Notes: generated from the sequence alone by a model not told the origin. 64,000 nt of DNA from Acanthosepion esculentum (GCA_964036315.1 OZ038487.1:51192719-51256718); one strand, 5' to 3'; positions 1-11,315 are shown, counted from the stretch's first letter. A program made the numbers and translations.

Positions 1-665
1 TGGATTATTGCACAAACTGTTGATCCATTGTTTGTCTCTTCAGTCTTGTTTATGGATGCTGAAACATTTGGATGAGATGGAATAACAAATTTACACAACC
101 AACATTTGTGTACAGATTGGAATTCCCATGGTACAATAAAGGCTAGACACCAGAATCAGTTTACAATTAATGTGTGGACTGGAATTGTAGGTGACTGCCT
201 GGTAGGTCCATATGTTCTCTCAGCACATCACACATGAGCTGTCTACAGGGACTTTATTTCTAACACACTTCCAGACTTACTAGAGGATGTACCCCTGCTA
301 ATATGAAGACGCATGTGGGTTCATACATGATGGGGCTCCAGCATATTTTAGTCACATTGTTCACAATGCACTTGTTGACATCTACCATGAAAGATGGATA
401 GGTAGAGGAGGACCAGTTCCATGACATGAAAGTTCCCTCGACCTCAGTCCTTTGGGCTATTATCTGTGAGGCCACCTAAAACAATTGGTTTATGCAACAG
501 ACATTAATAATGCAGAGATGCTTCATCATATCATGTAGGCTTGCAAAACCATTCAACACTGTATGGGAGTATTTGAAAGGGTCTGCCAGTCAATGATCTG
601 ATGGGTGCATGCATATGTAGAAGCAAGTAGAGGACATTTTGAACAGTTGTTATGAGTTGCTGTGT
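1..665 (+). pseudogene. IS630/Tc1-mariner superfamily transposase relic
   Basis: Broken C-terminal two thirds of a DDE transposase, cut by the window edge. Conceptual translation gives VLFMDAETFG (first catalytic Asp region), FTINVWTGIVGDCLVGPY, a scarred second-Asp region around base 330 (expected HDGAPA-type motif, read through a frameshift), then RWIGRGGPVP and LDLSPLGYYL with stops between them, and a tail ending MGVFERVCQS. The order matches IS630-like transposases in which a GRGGPV segment precedes the SPDL-P-L block. Several in-frame stops and at least two frame changes make it inactive. It would have cut and pasted its own element in the nucleus. A Tc1-like terminus at about 760-888 may be its 3' end. 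Confidence 0.75.
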
Positions 666-761
666 TGAGGTACAATGATGGGCTTTTTTTTGGACATATG
701 TTTATATTGACATTTTACTTTGTTTGGTGTAAGAACCCAACCCCAAAGTTTGTAAAACTAG

Positions 762-888
762 ATTATTGTAACTTTGATAAAATATGCATTCAATGACTCT
801 AAGAGCTTTTTTTCATTTTCTTCTTGCTCTTCTGTCAAGTTCGTCCAATGCTAATTCTAGGGGTGGCTTCAAACTTTTGAACTGTAGT
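762..888 (+). mobile_element. Tc1-type transposon terminus (3' TIR)
   Basis: The end reads CTTTTGAACTGTAGTGTA on the plus strand. Its reverse complement begins TACACTACAGTTCAAAAG, the characteristic layout of Tc1-like inverted repeats flanked by a TA target. It lies just downstream of the transposase relic and could be its 3' end. The partner TIR is outside the window, so the link is inference. Confidence 0.5.
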
Positions 889-889
889 G

Positions 890-942
<53 letters not shown>
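889..942. repeat. (TA)n microsatellite
   Basis: About 50 bases of TA dinucleotides with one TG interruption, starting at the TA target of the Tc1-like end. Confidence 0.95.
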
Positions 943-944
<2 letters not shown>

Positions 945-1104
945 GGATTTATTCTTAAGCCAAAATTTTTATTTTATTTTTTCAATACTTCAAAAATTAT
1001 TATAGTGGATACTCATATTTGAAATAAGCATCCCATTTTTATTTTAAACAGTGTGTATTATGTTTGCTGACCTGTGCATTTGAGAAATCTTAATTAAGAA
1101 GATA

Positions 1105-1200
1105 TACTCTCCAGGATGGATTGAACCTGTGTCCCCATTTGTGGGAGAAACCACCATTTGATCCAGTGTGCTTTACCACTCAGCTACAGTGAGTGTCACA
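1105..1200 (-). repeat. tRNA-derived SINE head / tRNA-like relic
   Basis: On the minus strand the block reads TAGCTGAGTGGTAAAGC (A-box-like) and later AGGTTCAATCC (B-box), about 60 bases apart. The middle is too long and mismatched for a functional tRNA and no acceptor stem is evident, so I read it as a SINE promoter region. Confidence 0.55.
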
Positions 1201-2256
1201 GTTCAGTTGAGTGGTAGATTATTAAAACAATTAAGGGAAGTAATCACTTATAAATTCCGTAACTTACTTTGCATTACCTCCCTTCCCACTGCAGATGGGA
1301 CAGGAAATATGCAAATAAATACACATTGTTAATTATTATATGGTCTGATGATTCACAGATTAGGATACTGTTCTTGAATGCTTATTTATCTTAGTACAAA
1401 ATGTTTCATAATACTTTTATGATTATTGGAGATGGCTCATGATGCTTTATAATGTTTTTCAAATGCCATCTCTCTGCAGGAAATAGCTGATAAATAGCTC
1501 TCCACAGAACTAGTGGTGTGCTTCCTTCATGGTTTGGAATTCAGAGGTTTCTTTCTTGCAGATTGGTTTCCATTCAAGGCTGGAGATTCCAATCTACTCT
1601 ATGATTTAACCCGTAATGTAATTTTACATTATATGAAAACAGTTTCATATTCTTGATAATATTTCCATTATGGTAATGGTAAAATTAGCCCTTTCTATAC
1701 ATGAAACAATTAGTATTAATTACCACAGAGTTTTACTATCATTTGAAATTTATAAACTCTCTTTCTTAAAACAGTTTTCAAGAAATTAAAATTCTCAAGT
1801 CCACTGATATTGCTCTTTCTAGTATTGATGGAAGTTTCCTTCCAAACCTTTTGTTTAAAGTACTGTGGAATGTTGATTATATCATTATTTTCTTTTCTAG
1901 TGACATGCGCCACCCATTTCTGCTGTTGTTGCTGTTAGAAGTTGCAAAGTGATATGGTTTTTGTTATTTCATAAAGCTCTTTGTTTGGGATTTTGTAGTG
2001 CTAGTTATAGGATCTGATAAAGGAGTGTCTTCTTTAAAACCTAAAGAATTTATTCATGTCAAGTCATTTTTAATCATTGATCTGAGAAAATAGTTGTATA
2101 CAGATGATCGTTTGGAGGTCTCTGAAAGACTTGGATACCATGCACAACAACCATATGACATATCTATTAATCTATGATAAGATTAGCCAATTTTATCTTG
2201 GAAACACTACACATTCATAGATCAAACAATTAATGTTATTGTTGGTCAAAATTTAT
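1201..2256. other. no recognised feature
   Basis: AT-rich sequence with stops in all frames. I recognise no gene or repeat here. Confidence 0.6.
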
Positions 2257-2827
2257 AAGGATGTTCCAATAACTTGGACCGATTTTAAATGCAAATTAAG
2301 TTTAAGTATCTAATGATTTTTTTCTTTTTCTTTCAGATTTAACAACTTAAATATTTGGCAGTTTCAACCATGGAAAGATTTACAATCAAACAATGTGTTG
2401 AAGTCTATTAGGAAAATGGAAATTCAAACAGAAATGCAATGAGAGGTTCCCAGGTTGCATCATCTCTCAAAACAGTGAAGTCAATTGGCCACCATGATCA
2501 TGTGACACCTTTAGATTTCTTCCTTTGGGTTCATCTCAAAAGTAAGATCTATGCCAACAAGCCAACAACAATTCAACTGTTGAAGGATGAGATAATAAGG
2601 CATATTGGTGAGATTGAGGAGAAATTATGCAGAGATGTTAACAAAAATTTTGACTATCAAGTGGAGATGTGTTGCCAAAGCCTTGGTGGACATTTGGGCA
2701 ATATTATTTTACACACATAATTGCCATGACTTAAATAACATGATCCAAATAGAGAAATAAATAAATTTTCGCCAATAAAACTGATTTATTTACTGCTGAC
2801 TTTGATCCGTCTTAATGAAACACCCTT
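2257..2827 (+). mobile_element. internally deleted IS630/Tc1-like transposon (MITE-like)
   Basis: Imperfect terminal inverted repeats bound the block: TAAGGATGTTCCAATAAC at the left, and the complement of TTAATGAAACACCCTTA at the right, roughly 70% matched by eye. Inside, the transposase N-terminus (MERFTIKQCVEVY, then a stop) is joined directly to the C-terminus, so most of the catalytic domain has been lost by internal deletion. Just outside the right end, a second copy of the terminus (AATGAAACACCCTTTA) lies at about 2836-2865, a small terminal duplication. Confidence 0.65.
2439..2720 (+). pseudogene. transposase C-terminal fragment
   Basis: Open frame of 93 codons. Residues from about 21 match the end of an IS630-like transposase: VTPLDFFLWVHLKSKIYAN, then KPTTIQLLKDEIIRHI and a final GGHLGNIILHT. 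The last catalytic acidic region is recognisable, but the first two Asp regions are absent through the deletion. The Met start is an accident of the fusion; the true N-terminus (MERFTIKQ) lies in frame upstream at about 2370 before a stop. It cannot be an active enzyme. It lies inside the TIR-bounded element 2257-2827. Confidence 0.7.
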
Positions 2828-2865
2828 ATATATAATCCATCTTAATGAAACACCCTTTATTTTTA

Positions 2866-3700
2866 TAAAAAGTTTTTAAAGAAATTCAATTTCTTAACTG
2901 CACTAAATGTTATAGCTCTTCATATTACTGATGGGAGTTTCCTTCCAAACCGTTTTTTTGTAGTGGAATGTTAACAACTTGGTTAGTTATGTTTCATAAT
3001 GCGTCATACATTTGTTTCACAATGACTTGTTTGGTTAGATATTTGGTGTTTTATAATAATTCTATAAAATATTTATTCAAGATTATTATGAATCATTAAG
3101 TTGTAGGTGAGTGTCTTATAAATGGTGTTTTATTATGCTTTATATTTTGCAATACTGCTTGCCAATAATGTCTGATGATGCAAAATACAATCTTGTGTTT
3201 TCTAGCAAACTGTCTTATTACATTTCATGATATACAATGATTTAGATGATGTTAGGTGGTTTTTGAGTGATTTTCAATAATGCTGGAAAACACATTTCAA
3301 AAGCCACGTCATAAAAAAGCACAAAATGGAGTTAAAAATCAAAAAAGAAATGTTGATTGAGGGCCATCATTGTGCTTTTTTCAGCAAACAATAGGCAGAG
3401 AAAATAACAATGTCGTGCACATCTACTTCACCATCAGCTGCTATTAATATGTTTCTGGATACAGATTTTGAAGCTTTCATTTTTCAATCTGTTCTACCTG
3501 ATTGGTTTTTGCCTTTTGGGGGAAGGAAATGAAGATAACTTACTCTGCTCTACCCGTACGTGCAGACCCACACCCACATGCATGTCTTACCATCGGCAAC
3601 GTACACCCTCATTGATTCATCTCGAGTCACTTCTATACATGCACATATATAAACATTAATACTCACAAGTTTAGCCTGAAACATTTGATCAAGAAATGTT
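2866..3700. other. no recognised feature
   Basis: AT-rich spacer. The short open frame at 3468-3659 has no recognisable domain. Confidence 0.6.
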
Positions 3701-3715
3701 TAACAATTAAAGAGG

Positions 3716-4830
3716 ATGAGGTATGAGAAAGAAATAAATAAAGAAAAGAAAAACAAAGAAAGAACCAAAAGGACAAAAATGGAAAGTAAACAAAAGAAAG
3801 AAAGAAAGAAAGAAAGAAAAGCAAACAAAAGAAAGAAAGAAAAAAGAAAGCAAACAAAAGAAAGAAAAAAGAAAGAAAGAAAGAAGGAAAAGGACATAAA
3901 AGAAAGAAAGAAAGAAAGAAAAAGAAAAGAACAGAAAATAGTAACCAAAATAAAGAAAGAAGAAAAGAATGAAAAATGGAAAAGGAAAGGACAGAAAAAG
4001 TAAAGAAAAATAAGAAAGAAAGAAAGAAAGAAAAGGAAAAGAAAATGACAGAAAAAGACAAGCAAAGAAAAGAAAGAAATGAAAAAGAAAAAGATAGAAA
4101 TAGAAAAGCCAGCAAAAGAAAGACAGAAATAGGAAAAATGGAGGGAAATAAGAATGAAAAAGGAAAAAAATGTATGCAAAGGAAAGCAAAGAAAGAAAGA
4201 ACAATAAAAGGGAAAGGAAACAAAATAAGGAAAGGAGTGTATCTGAAAGAAAAGCTAATAAAACAGGAGGGAAGTAAGAATGAAGAATGAAAGCTTAGAT
4301 TGACAATGAAAAGAAAGAAAAAGGAAGAAATGGTTTGAAGATAAAACAATGTTCATTTAAAAAGACAAAACCCAAGAAGAAATATGTAGGGAGGAAGGTT
4401 AAAACGTAAATAAGAAAACAATGAAGAACATATGGGAAGAAAACAAAAAAAGAAAAAGTTAAGAGAATGAAAATTGGTTAAAGAAAGAAAAAAGAAAGAA
4501 ATAAAGAAAAAGACATCTTCGAAAACAATAACAAAGAAAAAAGAGAGAGACAGAGAGTAGAGGGATAAAGCAAAATCAGATTGCTAAAAAGATATTGGAA
4601 ATAGACAAAAGAATCCTTGAGTAAATCGAGAGATAAACAGAGTGATAAACCAAGAATCAATGAAATTGTAGAAAAGAAAAGAGAAAAACAAGGAAGAGAT
4701 ATAAGCAAATAGAAGAGGGGAGAGAAAGAAAAAAGATAAAAGAAATCAAAAAGGAAGTTAAAATAAAGGCAAGCAAATAGAAACAAAGGATTAAAAAATA
4801 GCAAAGATAATGAATAAAATAATAATGAAA
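3716..4830. repeat. purine-rich (GAAA/AAAG)n tract, about 1.1 kb
   Basis: Almost uninterrupted purines on the plus strand with GAAA, AAAG and GGAAA units. The long open frames on both strands here (Lys/Glu-rich on plus, Phe/Ser/Leu-rich on minus) are consequences of the base composition and not genes. Confidence 0.95.
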
Positions 4831-6240
4831 GGGAACAAAAGAGATGTTGATATCATAATAAGGAAAGGTTTAGCAGAACGTGAGTTTTGGGTTGGGGCTG
4901 AGTCTAAAATTGCAGTCTTAGGTGCTTATAGTTTCAGTACGGTCTCTATTGCTCTTGGGGGAACCTTTAATTTGAATGTAATTGATATTTCAAGCCACAA
5001 GACAACAACCATATTGGCCGCCACAAGCCTTTCTTGTATGTTAGGTGTTTCAGCATGAGCAGTTCAACATTACTGTGTTAAGGGGAATTCACAAGGAGGA
5101 AACGGAAAGTGGGATCTGAGGTGGGGTCTCATTGGTCAGGAAATGGAAAGAGAGAGAGAGAGAGAGATTAAAGATAGGGTTGGGATGAAGATTATGATTT
5201 GGTAATGTAATCTGAAGGAAAAGGTAGAGATAATAGGTAGGGGGAGAGGAAAGACACATTTTAATTCGTTATCTTTTATTTTTTGTTTTAAACCCTGCTT
5301 TTAAATATTTATTTTTTAATATTTGTTCTTTATTGGATTTTCCTTCTTCAATAGAGCCAAAAGGTTTTACTGGCATCATTTTTGACAAAAGATGATTTTT
5401 TTTTTCTCTTCAATTCTCTTTTTCTGGTTAAAGATTTTTTTATACTTTTCATCTTCTTTTCTTTCTTTTTTCTTTCTTTTTTCTTCATTTCTCCAATTTT
5501 GTTTTGAGGATATAATCCTTAAATTTTAGTATTATTTTTAAAGTTTGGTAATCTATACACTTTCACTTGGTGTCAGTTTAAAATGATACTTTCTTTTTTT
5601 TACATATATTGTTATCATTTAGCTTAAAGTTTGTATTTTCTTGAGATGGAAATTCTCTAAAAAATTTCAGTTAAAATTTTCACTTCCCTAAATTATGGTG
5701 TATAGGACGGAACTATATATAAAATTCTGTGATCTCCATTAGCCCATCCATCCATCACCACCTCTAAAACAGCCATACTTTGATTAATCAAAACCAAATT
5801 AAAATAATATTGTTTATGAAGTCCTATAAAATTCAGTTAAATTAAAGAAATTATTTAACTGCAAAGTAGAGTTTTTTCCATCAAAGTATTTTTCCAAACA
5901 AATCAGCTTATTCAAATTTTGATGGGTTTGTAAAATTGAATGAAATGTAGAGTTGGTAAATCTCAACAAAAATGTTAGTGATAACTTCCACAAAACTAAG
6001 TACTGTGAGGATTTCAGCATGTTTCAAAAATATTCTATTATATATAAAAAAAGGTGTCAGTTTAAACTGACTTTAGGAAGATATGACTTAATAAGTAATA
6101 AAAGGCTTGACCTAAAGGTACATTGATTTGAAAATTAAAATTGTTCCTAAAATGTCAATTAGATTGCAGTATATAATTTTGCTAATGTGAAGAGAATTTG
6201 AGTGATAAATATGAAATAATATCGACAAGCGAGAATTGGA
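4831..6240. other. no recognised feature; short GA run and T-rich stretch
   Basis: Contains a (GA)n run near 5149-5168 and a T-rich stretch at 5260-5500. An 82-codon open frame at 4810-5058 has ordinary-looking residues but no recognisable domain and no supporting context. Confidence 0.5.
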
Positions 6241-6245
6241 TAAAC

Positions 6246-6271
6246 CACACACACACACACACACACACACA
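6246..6271. repeat. (CA)n microsatellite
   Basis: About 13 CA units just outside the left end of the mariner relic. Confidence 0.9.
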
Positions 6272-6281
6272 GACATATATA

Positions 6282-7060
6282 GGGTGTGATGGTTTAATTG
6301 CCGCCATTGTATATTTTTTCAATTTCACACATGTACATTGTTTGTTTTTGATTTTGTCGACTGCAAAGTATAGTAGGGTCAGTTGGGCACCATCTGTAAG
6401 AAGAAGAGAAACCTGATGCAATTCACTCCACCAGAAATTTGGAAATGCTATGCTGCACTGATAGTCATTAATGCCAGAAACTCGAATATGAACATTTCAG
6501 AGTGTTTGGGTGTCAATCTGAGGACAGTGTAGAGGATTTGGAAAGAGTTGGCCTCAAACATAGATGCCTACATCAAGGGCCTTGAGGAGGTAGAGTTACC
6601 CTGGATGAAGAGGGTGGCTGTTGGAAGGCCCTATGTCTAGTAACAGGACCCTGCACCATGTCACACAAGCAGGAGAATCCAGTCATGGCTGTTAGACAAT
6701 TTCTGTGACCACATCACCTCTTATATCTGGCCACCTACCTCCCCAGACTGCAACCTTATGTGTGGGGCATAGTTGAGCGCGAGAGCAACGAAACACCAAA
6801 GATGAACTGAAGGCAAGGATTATGGCAGCATTCACCAACTTAAACAAAGAGACCATCCAGAAAAGTTGCAGGAGATTCTGAATTTGTCCGGAGGCTGTGG
6901 TTGGTGCCAATGGCAGTTTTATTGAATAAATTTACTCTTTACTATTTAAAGATATTTTTGTATTTTTGTGTAATTTTGATAAATATATCTGCTAAAATGA
7001 GATGTCAGTGTTGTTTTCTTTTTTGTGTAAGTTAGACGACAATGTATACATCACACCCCA
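6282..7060 (+). mobile_element. mariner-type relic, copy 1 (internally deleted)
   Basis: TIRs are visible: GGGTGTGATGGTTTAATTG at the left, and the complement of ACAATGTATACATCACACCC at the right, both flanked by TA-rich target sequence. The transposase opens with a helix-turn-helix (MQFTPPEIWKCYAALI, then NISECLGVNLRTV). It then jumps to the C-terminal catalytic half: DAYIKGLEEVELPW, QDPAPCHTS (second Asp), WPPTSPDCNL. Stops and the deletion make it dead. Copies 2 (26.9 kb) and 3 (44.5 kb) belong to the same family and carry different deletions. Confidence 0.8.
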
Positions 7061-7189
7061 TATATATAAGAATAAAATACATATATTTTGGATGGATTGT
7101 AACTTCAGATTTTATGAAATCAAATATTTTGATAAACTGGTAATTTAGGAAAATATTGATAAACTTGTCAATAGGATGAAAAAACAAAT

Positions 7190-7355
7190 GTTTTATGCAG
7201 AGAGAAAGAGAGAGAGGGGGGAAAGCGAGGTGGTGGGTGGAGAAGAAGATGAATTGAATTCAGAATATTATGGGAGAAGAAGCCTGCAAAGTAGAGAAAA
7301 TCAGTGAAAGAAAGAAAGAAGAGTAAGAGATAGGTAGGATAATAGCACAGAGGGA

Positions 7356-7402
<47 letters not shown>

Positions 7403-7517
7403 GAAGGAAAAGTAGTAGTAAAGATATAGGTGTCAAGAAGGAAAGAATGTAAGAAGAATATGAAAGAGACAGATGTCAAGAAGGAAAGAAAGAAGAGTAG
7501 GAGGTAGGTACCAGAAT

Positions 7518-7561
<44 letters not shown>

Positions 7562-7745
7562 AGAGTAGTAGAGAGACAGGAGATTAGAAGAAAGTAAGAA
7601 GAATAAGAAAGAGACAGGAGACAAGAGAGAAAGAGACAGGAGACAAGAGAGAAAGAGACAGGAGACAAGAGAGAAAGAAATGAAGAAAGGAGAGAAGAGA
7701 GAAGGAATATTAAGGAAGAGATATAAGAGAAAAAGAAAGAACAAA
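7190..7745. repeat. purine-rich (GAAA)n tract
   Basis: Two long (GAAA)n runs (about 7350-7400 and 7520-7562) in a GA-rich background, with a repeated GAGACAGGAGACAAGAGA unit at about 7610-7670. Pyrimidine-strand open frames are artefacts. Confidence 0.95.
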
Positions 7746-8009
7746 CGTATAAAGACTTTTGAATGTATTCCATGAGTAAGCAAACAAACTTAGCTGATTG
7801 CCTATCACTTACTTCTAATTATTAACCATACAATTTGTTGACAGTAAGATGTGTCCTAATTGGTTGAATACAGAAGTGAGTGTGGTGAGGAGTGGAGTGC
7901 AAAGTGGATGAGGGTAGAATCTGTGGGTGGGATTTGCTAAAGGGTGGATTGAAGAGATTTTGTTGAAAAACATATTGGTTGTTGGGATTGGGATGTCAGT
8001 TGATTTAAG

Positions 8010-8011
<2 letters not shown>

Positions 8012-8062
<51 letters not shown>
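8012..8062. repeat. (CT)n microsatellite
   Basis: About 25 CT units without interruption. Confidence 0.95.
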
Positions 8063-8065
<3 letters not shown>

Positions 8066-8199
8066 GTGTCTCTTTTGGCTCTCCTGGTCTCTCTTTCTGT
8101 CAGTTTCTTCTTCTTCTTGCTTCTTTCCAACTCAGCCACGTCTTTATCCATTACATGACACATCCATCTGCACCAGCTACAGGTGAATGTTGTTTTGCT

Positions 8200-9208
8200 G
8201 TGGGTCTGTCATGATAATGAGACTGCAGAAGACATTTGTGCATGATGATGACAGAAATGATGTGTGTGATGATGATTTGTTCACAATGGTAATGATGCTG
8301 ACCAAGATGATGGTCAAAGTAAATAGAAAAAGTTTTGAGGAGAATATGGTGCTGTCAAAGATTTACAGATTATGATAAATATGACAGTATCTTATGATGT
8401 TAATGATGAAAGTTATCATAATGGTGATAATGATACTGATAATATGAGCAATGATAATTCCAATGTAATAATTTAAAAGATGAAGGATATAGTAATGATA
8501 ATGAAACAGTGATGTAATAATATTGCTTATAATAATATCAACAATAATAATGGAAATATATAATAAGGACAATAATGTTGATAATAAAAAAGTTTAAAGT
8601 TATGATGTAATAATACTGCTTCTATTATAATACTGCAATAATAATTGCTTCTGATGAAATCAGAAGCAATGATAATGGCTATGGAATAATAAAAATGATA
8701 ATGTTAATAAATAAAAAAAAATCGTGAGGCTTATAATCATGATAATGAACCACTGATGTTATATAATTTGATTCTATTCTATAATGCACTAATCATTGCT
8801 TAGGATAATATCATAAGCAATTGTAATGCTGATATAATAATAAGATGATAATGTGGATAAATAATAAAAATGGTGAAGATTATAGTAATAATAATGAAAC
8901 AGTGATGTAATAATATTGCATCCATTATAATAATGCAAAAGTCATTGCTTATGATTTTATCATAAGAAGCAATAATTGCAATGTAATAATAAAGATGATA
9001 ATGTTACTAAATAATAATGAGGATTACAGTTATGTTAATGACATAGTGATATAATAACATGATGCTTACATATATATTGTCAATAGTAAATTATTAAAAA
9101 ACTGACAACAGAATATAATATTTTTATAATAACAATAATAAGGTGGATTATAATAAAGATGGTGAGAATATGATAATGAAGTAAAACTGAAAATAATGGT
9201 GATAATAC
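8200..9208. repeat. GAT/AAT trinucleotide-rich tandem block with hairpins
   Basis: Degenerate GATAAT and GATGAT repeats. Within it a higher-order unit of about 150 bases recurs, each with a stem-loop built on ATTGCTT...AAGCAAT: 8644-8670 (perfect 12-bp stem, loop GAA), 8795-8821 (one mismatch, loop AAT) and 8944-8973 (loop TTT, 3-base insertion in one arm). Confidence 0.85.
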
Positions 9209-9259
9209 AAGGTGACGCTGAAAAGTACTCAGCCTAACCAAGAACCCCTTCTAGAAATG

Positions 9260-9718
9260 GAAAATCTGATGCGTAGACTGTTATGTACTATCAGTCCTCC
9301 TATATGGCAGTGAATGCTAGACAATCTCCTCAAAGATGAAGAAGAGAATTGAAGCAACAGAAATATGGTTCTACAGAGGGATACTGAGAATAGCATGAAC
9401 CAAAAAAGTGACCATCAATCAAGTTTTTGAGATAATGGAAATAAAAAGGACACTTATACTTAACATCAGGAAGAGATAGTTGACATTTCTAGTGTATATA
9501 ATGAGGAAAGAGGGATTGGAAAAGTTGATACTCACAGGACAGATTGAAGGCAAGAGTGGTAGAGGAAAACAATGCATAACCTACTTAGTGAGCTTGTGTA
9601 AATAGATTGAGGAAGAAGGTTTAGGAGAGATAAGAAAAAGAAAAAAATTATTAAGAGCTACAAAGGACAGGGAATTGTAGAGAGCCATGATCACCGACAT
9701 CATGGCACATACAAAAAG
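9260..9718 (+). mobile_element. RTE/BovB-type LINE 3' end, copy 1
   Basis: Matches the C-terminal part of an RTE-type reverse transcriptase ORF seen more clearly at 10.9 kb, plus its 3' tail (GAGAGCCATGATCACC). Several frameshifts. It follows a mariner-like terminus string (GTGACGCTGAAAAGTACTC) at about 9212. Confidence 0.65.
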
Positions 9719-9794
9719 AAGTCATTTGGTCAGACTTTGGGCAGTAGGTTGTGTTGAGAAATTTTTAGCATCCCTTCATATATAGTGCTAATCA

Positions 9795-9935
9795 GAAAAT
9801 ATATTTTAGATAGTAAGAATTTGTTTTTTAGATTGTAAGAATTTTTTGGAGATAAATATGGTTTAGTGATAAAAGTCTTACTAATTAACCTATACCTGGT
9901 GCGAGAAGAAATGGATTCATGCCTAATCGTAATTT
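9795..9935 (-). repeat. partial 5S-headed SINE (tail part)
   Basis: Repeats the 3' half of the SINE at 10330-10690 (shared AAGTCTTACTAATTAACC and the TTTTTAGATTGTAAGAA block). It lacks the 5S head. Confidence 0.5.
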
Positions 9936-9944
9936 GACATGTAA

Positions 9945-10322
9945 ACAAGAAATTATAATATGTGGAGGATCAATTCTATATTGCAATCAATATATAAACT
10001 GACCCTCACTTTGTGGCCATGGTATTTTCTATTCATTTATATTCCAGAGAATGTAAATAAATGTAAAAGACATGCCTGTGTAGCTAATCAGTATTTCATT
10101 GATTGATTGATTCGTTTTCTATAGCTTATCAGCAAACAAGAAATTATTATGTGTATACAAAGTGGGGGTGCAATTCTATATTACAATCAATATATAAACT
10201 GATCCCTCACTTTGTGCCATGGTAGTTACCATTGATTTATATTCCAGAGAATGTAAATAAATCTAAAAGACATGCCTGTGTAGCTAATCAGTATTTCATT
10301 GATTGATTGATTTGTTTTGTTT
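9945..10322. repeat. tandem duplication, two units of about 190 bases
   Basis: Units start at AAACAAGAAATTAT (about 9944 and 10135) and share CAATTCTATATT, ATATTCCAGAGAATGTAAAT and GACATGCCTGTGTAGCTAAT. Each ends in (ATTG)n, the tail type of the adjacent 5S-headed SINE. Divergence is low. Confidence 0.85.
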
Positions 10323-10329
10323 TGTATGG

Positions 10330-10690
10330 AATTACCAACCCCTTGTGGGTTATTTAAAGCCAGAAAATATTTTTTAGACTGTAAGAAAGTTTTTTAGATA
10401 ATAATAGTTTAATGATTCAAGTCTTACTAATTAACCCATACCTGGGGGGAGAAGAAGTGGATTCTTAAATTTCTCAAGGGTATTTGTGCATAAGTGAATA
10501 TAATAAACCCAATAGGAATTGGAACTTATCTCTACAATTAACAATTCCGAGCTATTATCTATTACAGCACCTGCACATCCATATTTACAGCACATGATAT
10601 TCCCAAGTGGTCACCCATTTAGGTACTGACCGGGCTCTGTGTTGCTTAAGTTCAGTTATCATATTGGAACTGGTGATGTAGCCAGGAGCC
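10330..10690 (-). repeat. 5S-rRNA-headed composite SINE, copy 1
   Basis: Read on the minus strand, the 5' head (10663 to 10586) matches the second half of 5S rRNA: ACTTAAGCAACACAGAGC, CCGGTCAGTACC, TGGGTGACCACTTGGGAAT. This covers the Box A, intermediate element and Box C promoter region. It is followed by a tRNA-like segment with a B-box-like AAGTTCCAATTCC and then the family body. The 3' end runs into (AATC)n. An RNA polymerase III promoter of 5S type is therefore present in ancestry. Confidence 0.75.
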
Positions 10691-10739
10691 TCAATAATGT
10701 TAATAAATAACAATTACTGACTGATAATGACTAATGATA

Positions 10740-11315
10740 AGACCATGCATCCAAACTGAGATCTGAAGATGTATTGGGATGGGCAAAGATGCATTTGAAA
10801 AGCTAAGCAGAGTATTAAAACAGAAAAACTTTTTTAGAAACAAAGAGAAGAGTACTGAACTGTTATGTGATATCTTTACTCCTATATGGCAGTGAATGCT
10901 GGACAATCTCTTTAAAGATGAAGAAGAGACTTGAAACAACAGAAATGTGGTTCTGCAGAAGGATGCTCAGAATATCATGGACCAAACATGTGAGCAATGA
11001 CAAAGTTTTAGAGAAAATAGAAATAAAAAGGGTGCATAGACTTAACATCAGGAAGAGATAGTTGAAACTTCCAGGGCACATAATGAGGAAAAAGGGCTTG
11101 AAAAATCTGATACTCACAGGGCAGATTGAAGGCAAGAGTGACAGAGGAAAATAATGCACAATCTACCTAGTGAGCATGGGTAAATGGATGGTGGAACAAG
11201 GTTTAGAAAAGATAGCAAAAAGACAAAATTTATTAATAACTACAAAGGAAAGGAAATTGTGGAGAACCATGATTGCCTATGTCCTGAAGGTGTATAGCAT
11301 ATAAAGAAGAAGATC
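10740..11315 (+). mobile_element. RTE/BovB-type LINE 3' end, copy 2
   Basis: Best RTE copy in the window. An open frame at 10867-11061 encodes MISLLLYGSECWTISLK, then METWFCRRMLRISW-type sequence (actual residues EMWFCRRMLRISWTKH), the connector after the palm domain of RTE/BovB reverse transcriptases. After a stop come LKLPGHIMRKKGL and LTGQIEGKSDRG. The 3' tail reads GGAGAACCATGATTGCC and TATGTCCTGAAGG before ATAAAGAAGAAG. 5' truncated; frameshifts and stops mean it is inactive. Confidence 0.75.

Noticed and set aside
3663..4349. Long Phe/Ser/Leu-rich minus-strand open frame (228 codons)
   Set aside because: Product of the purine-rich tract read on the other strand; overlapping frames are equally open and no domain is present.
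4810..5058. 82-codon frame as a small gene
   Set aside because: No homology recognised and it starts in the purine tract.
7168..7783. Leu/Ser/Phe-rich minus-strand frames
   Set aside because: Arise from (GAAA)n repeats.
9209..9245. Complete mariner element starting GTGACGCTGAAAAGTACTC
   Set aside because: Only a terminus-like string is visible; a similar string near 46466 is also isolated. Too little to call.
10586..10663. 5S rRNA gene
   Set aside because: Only the second half is present, it is diverged, and it is fused to a repeat body in both copies.
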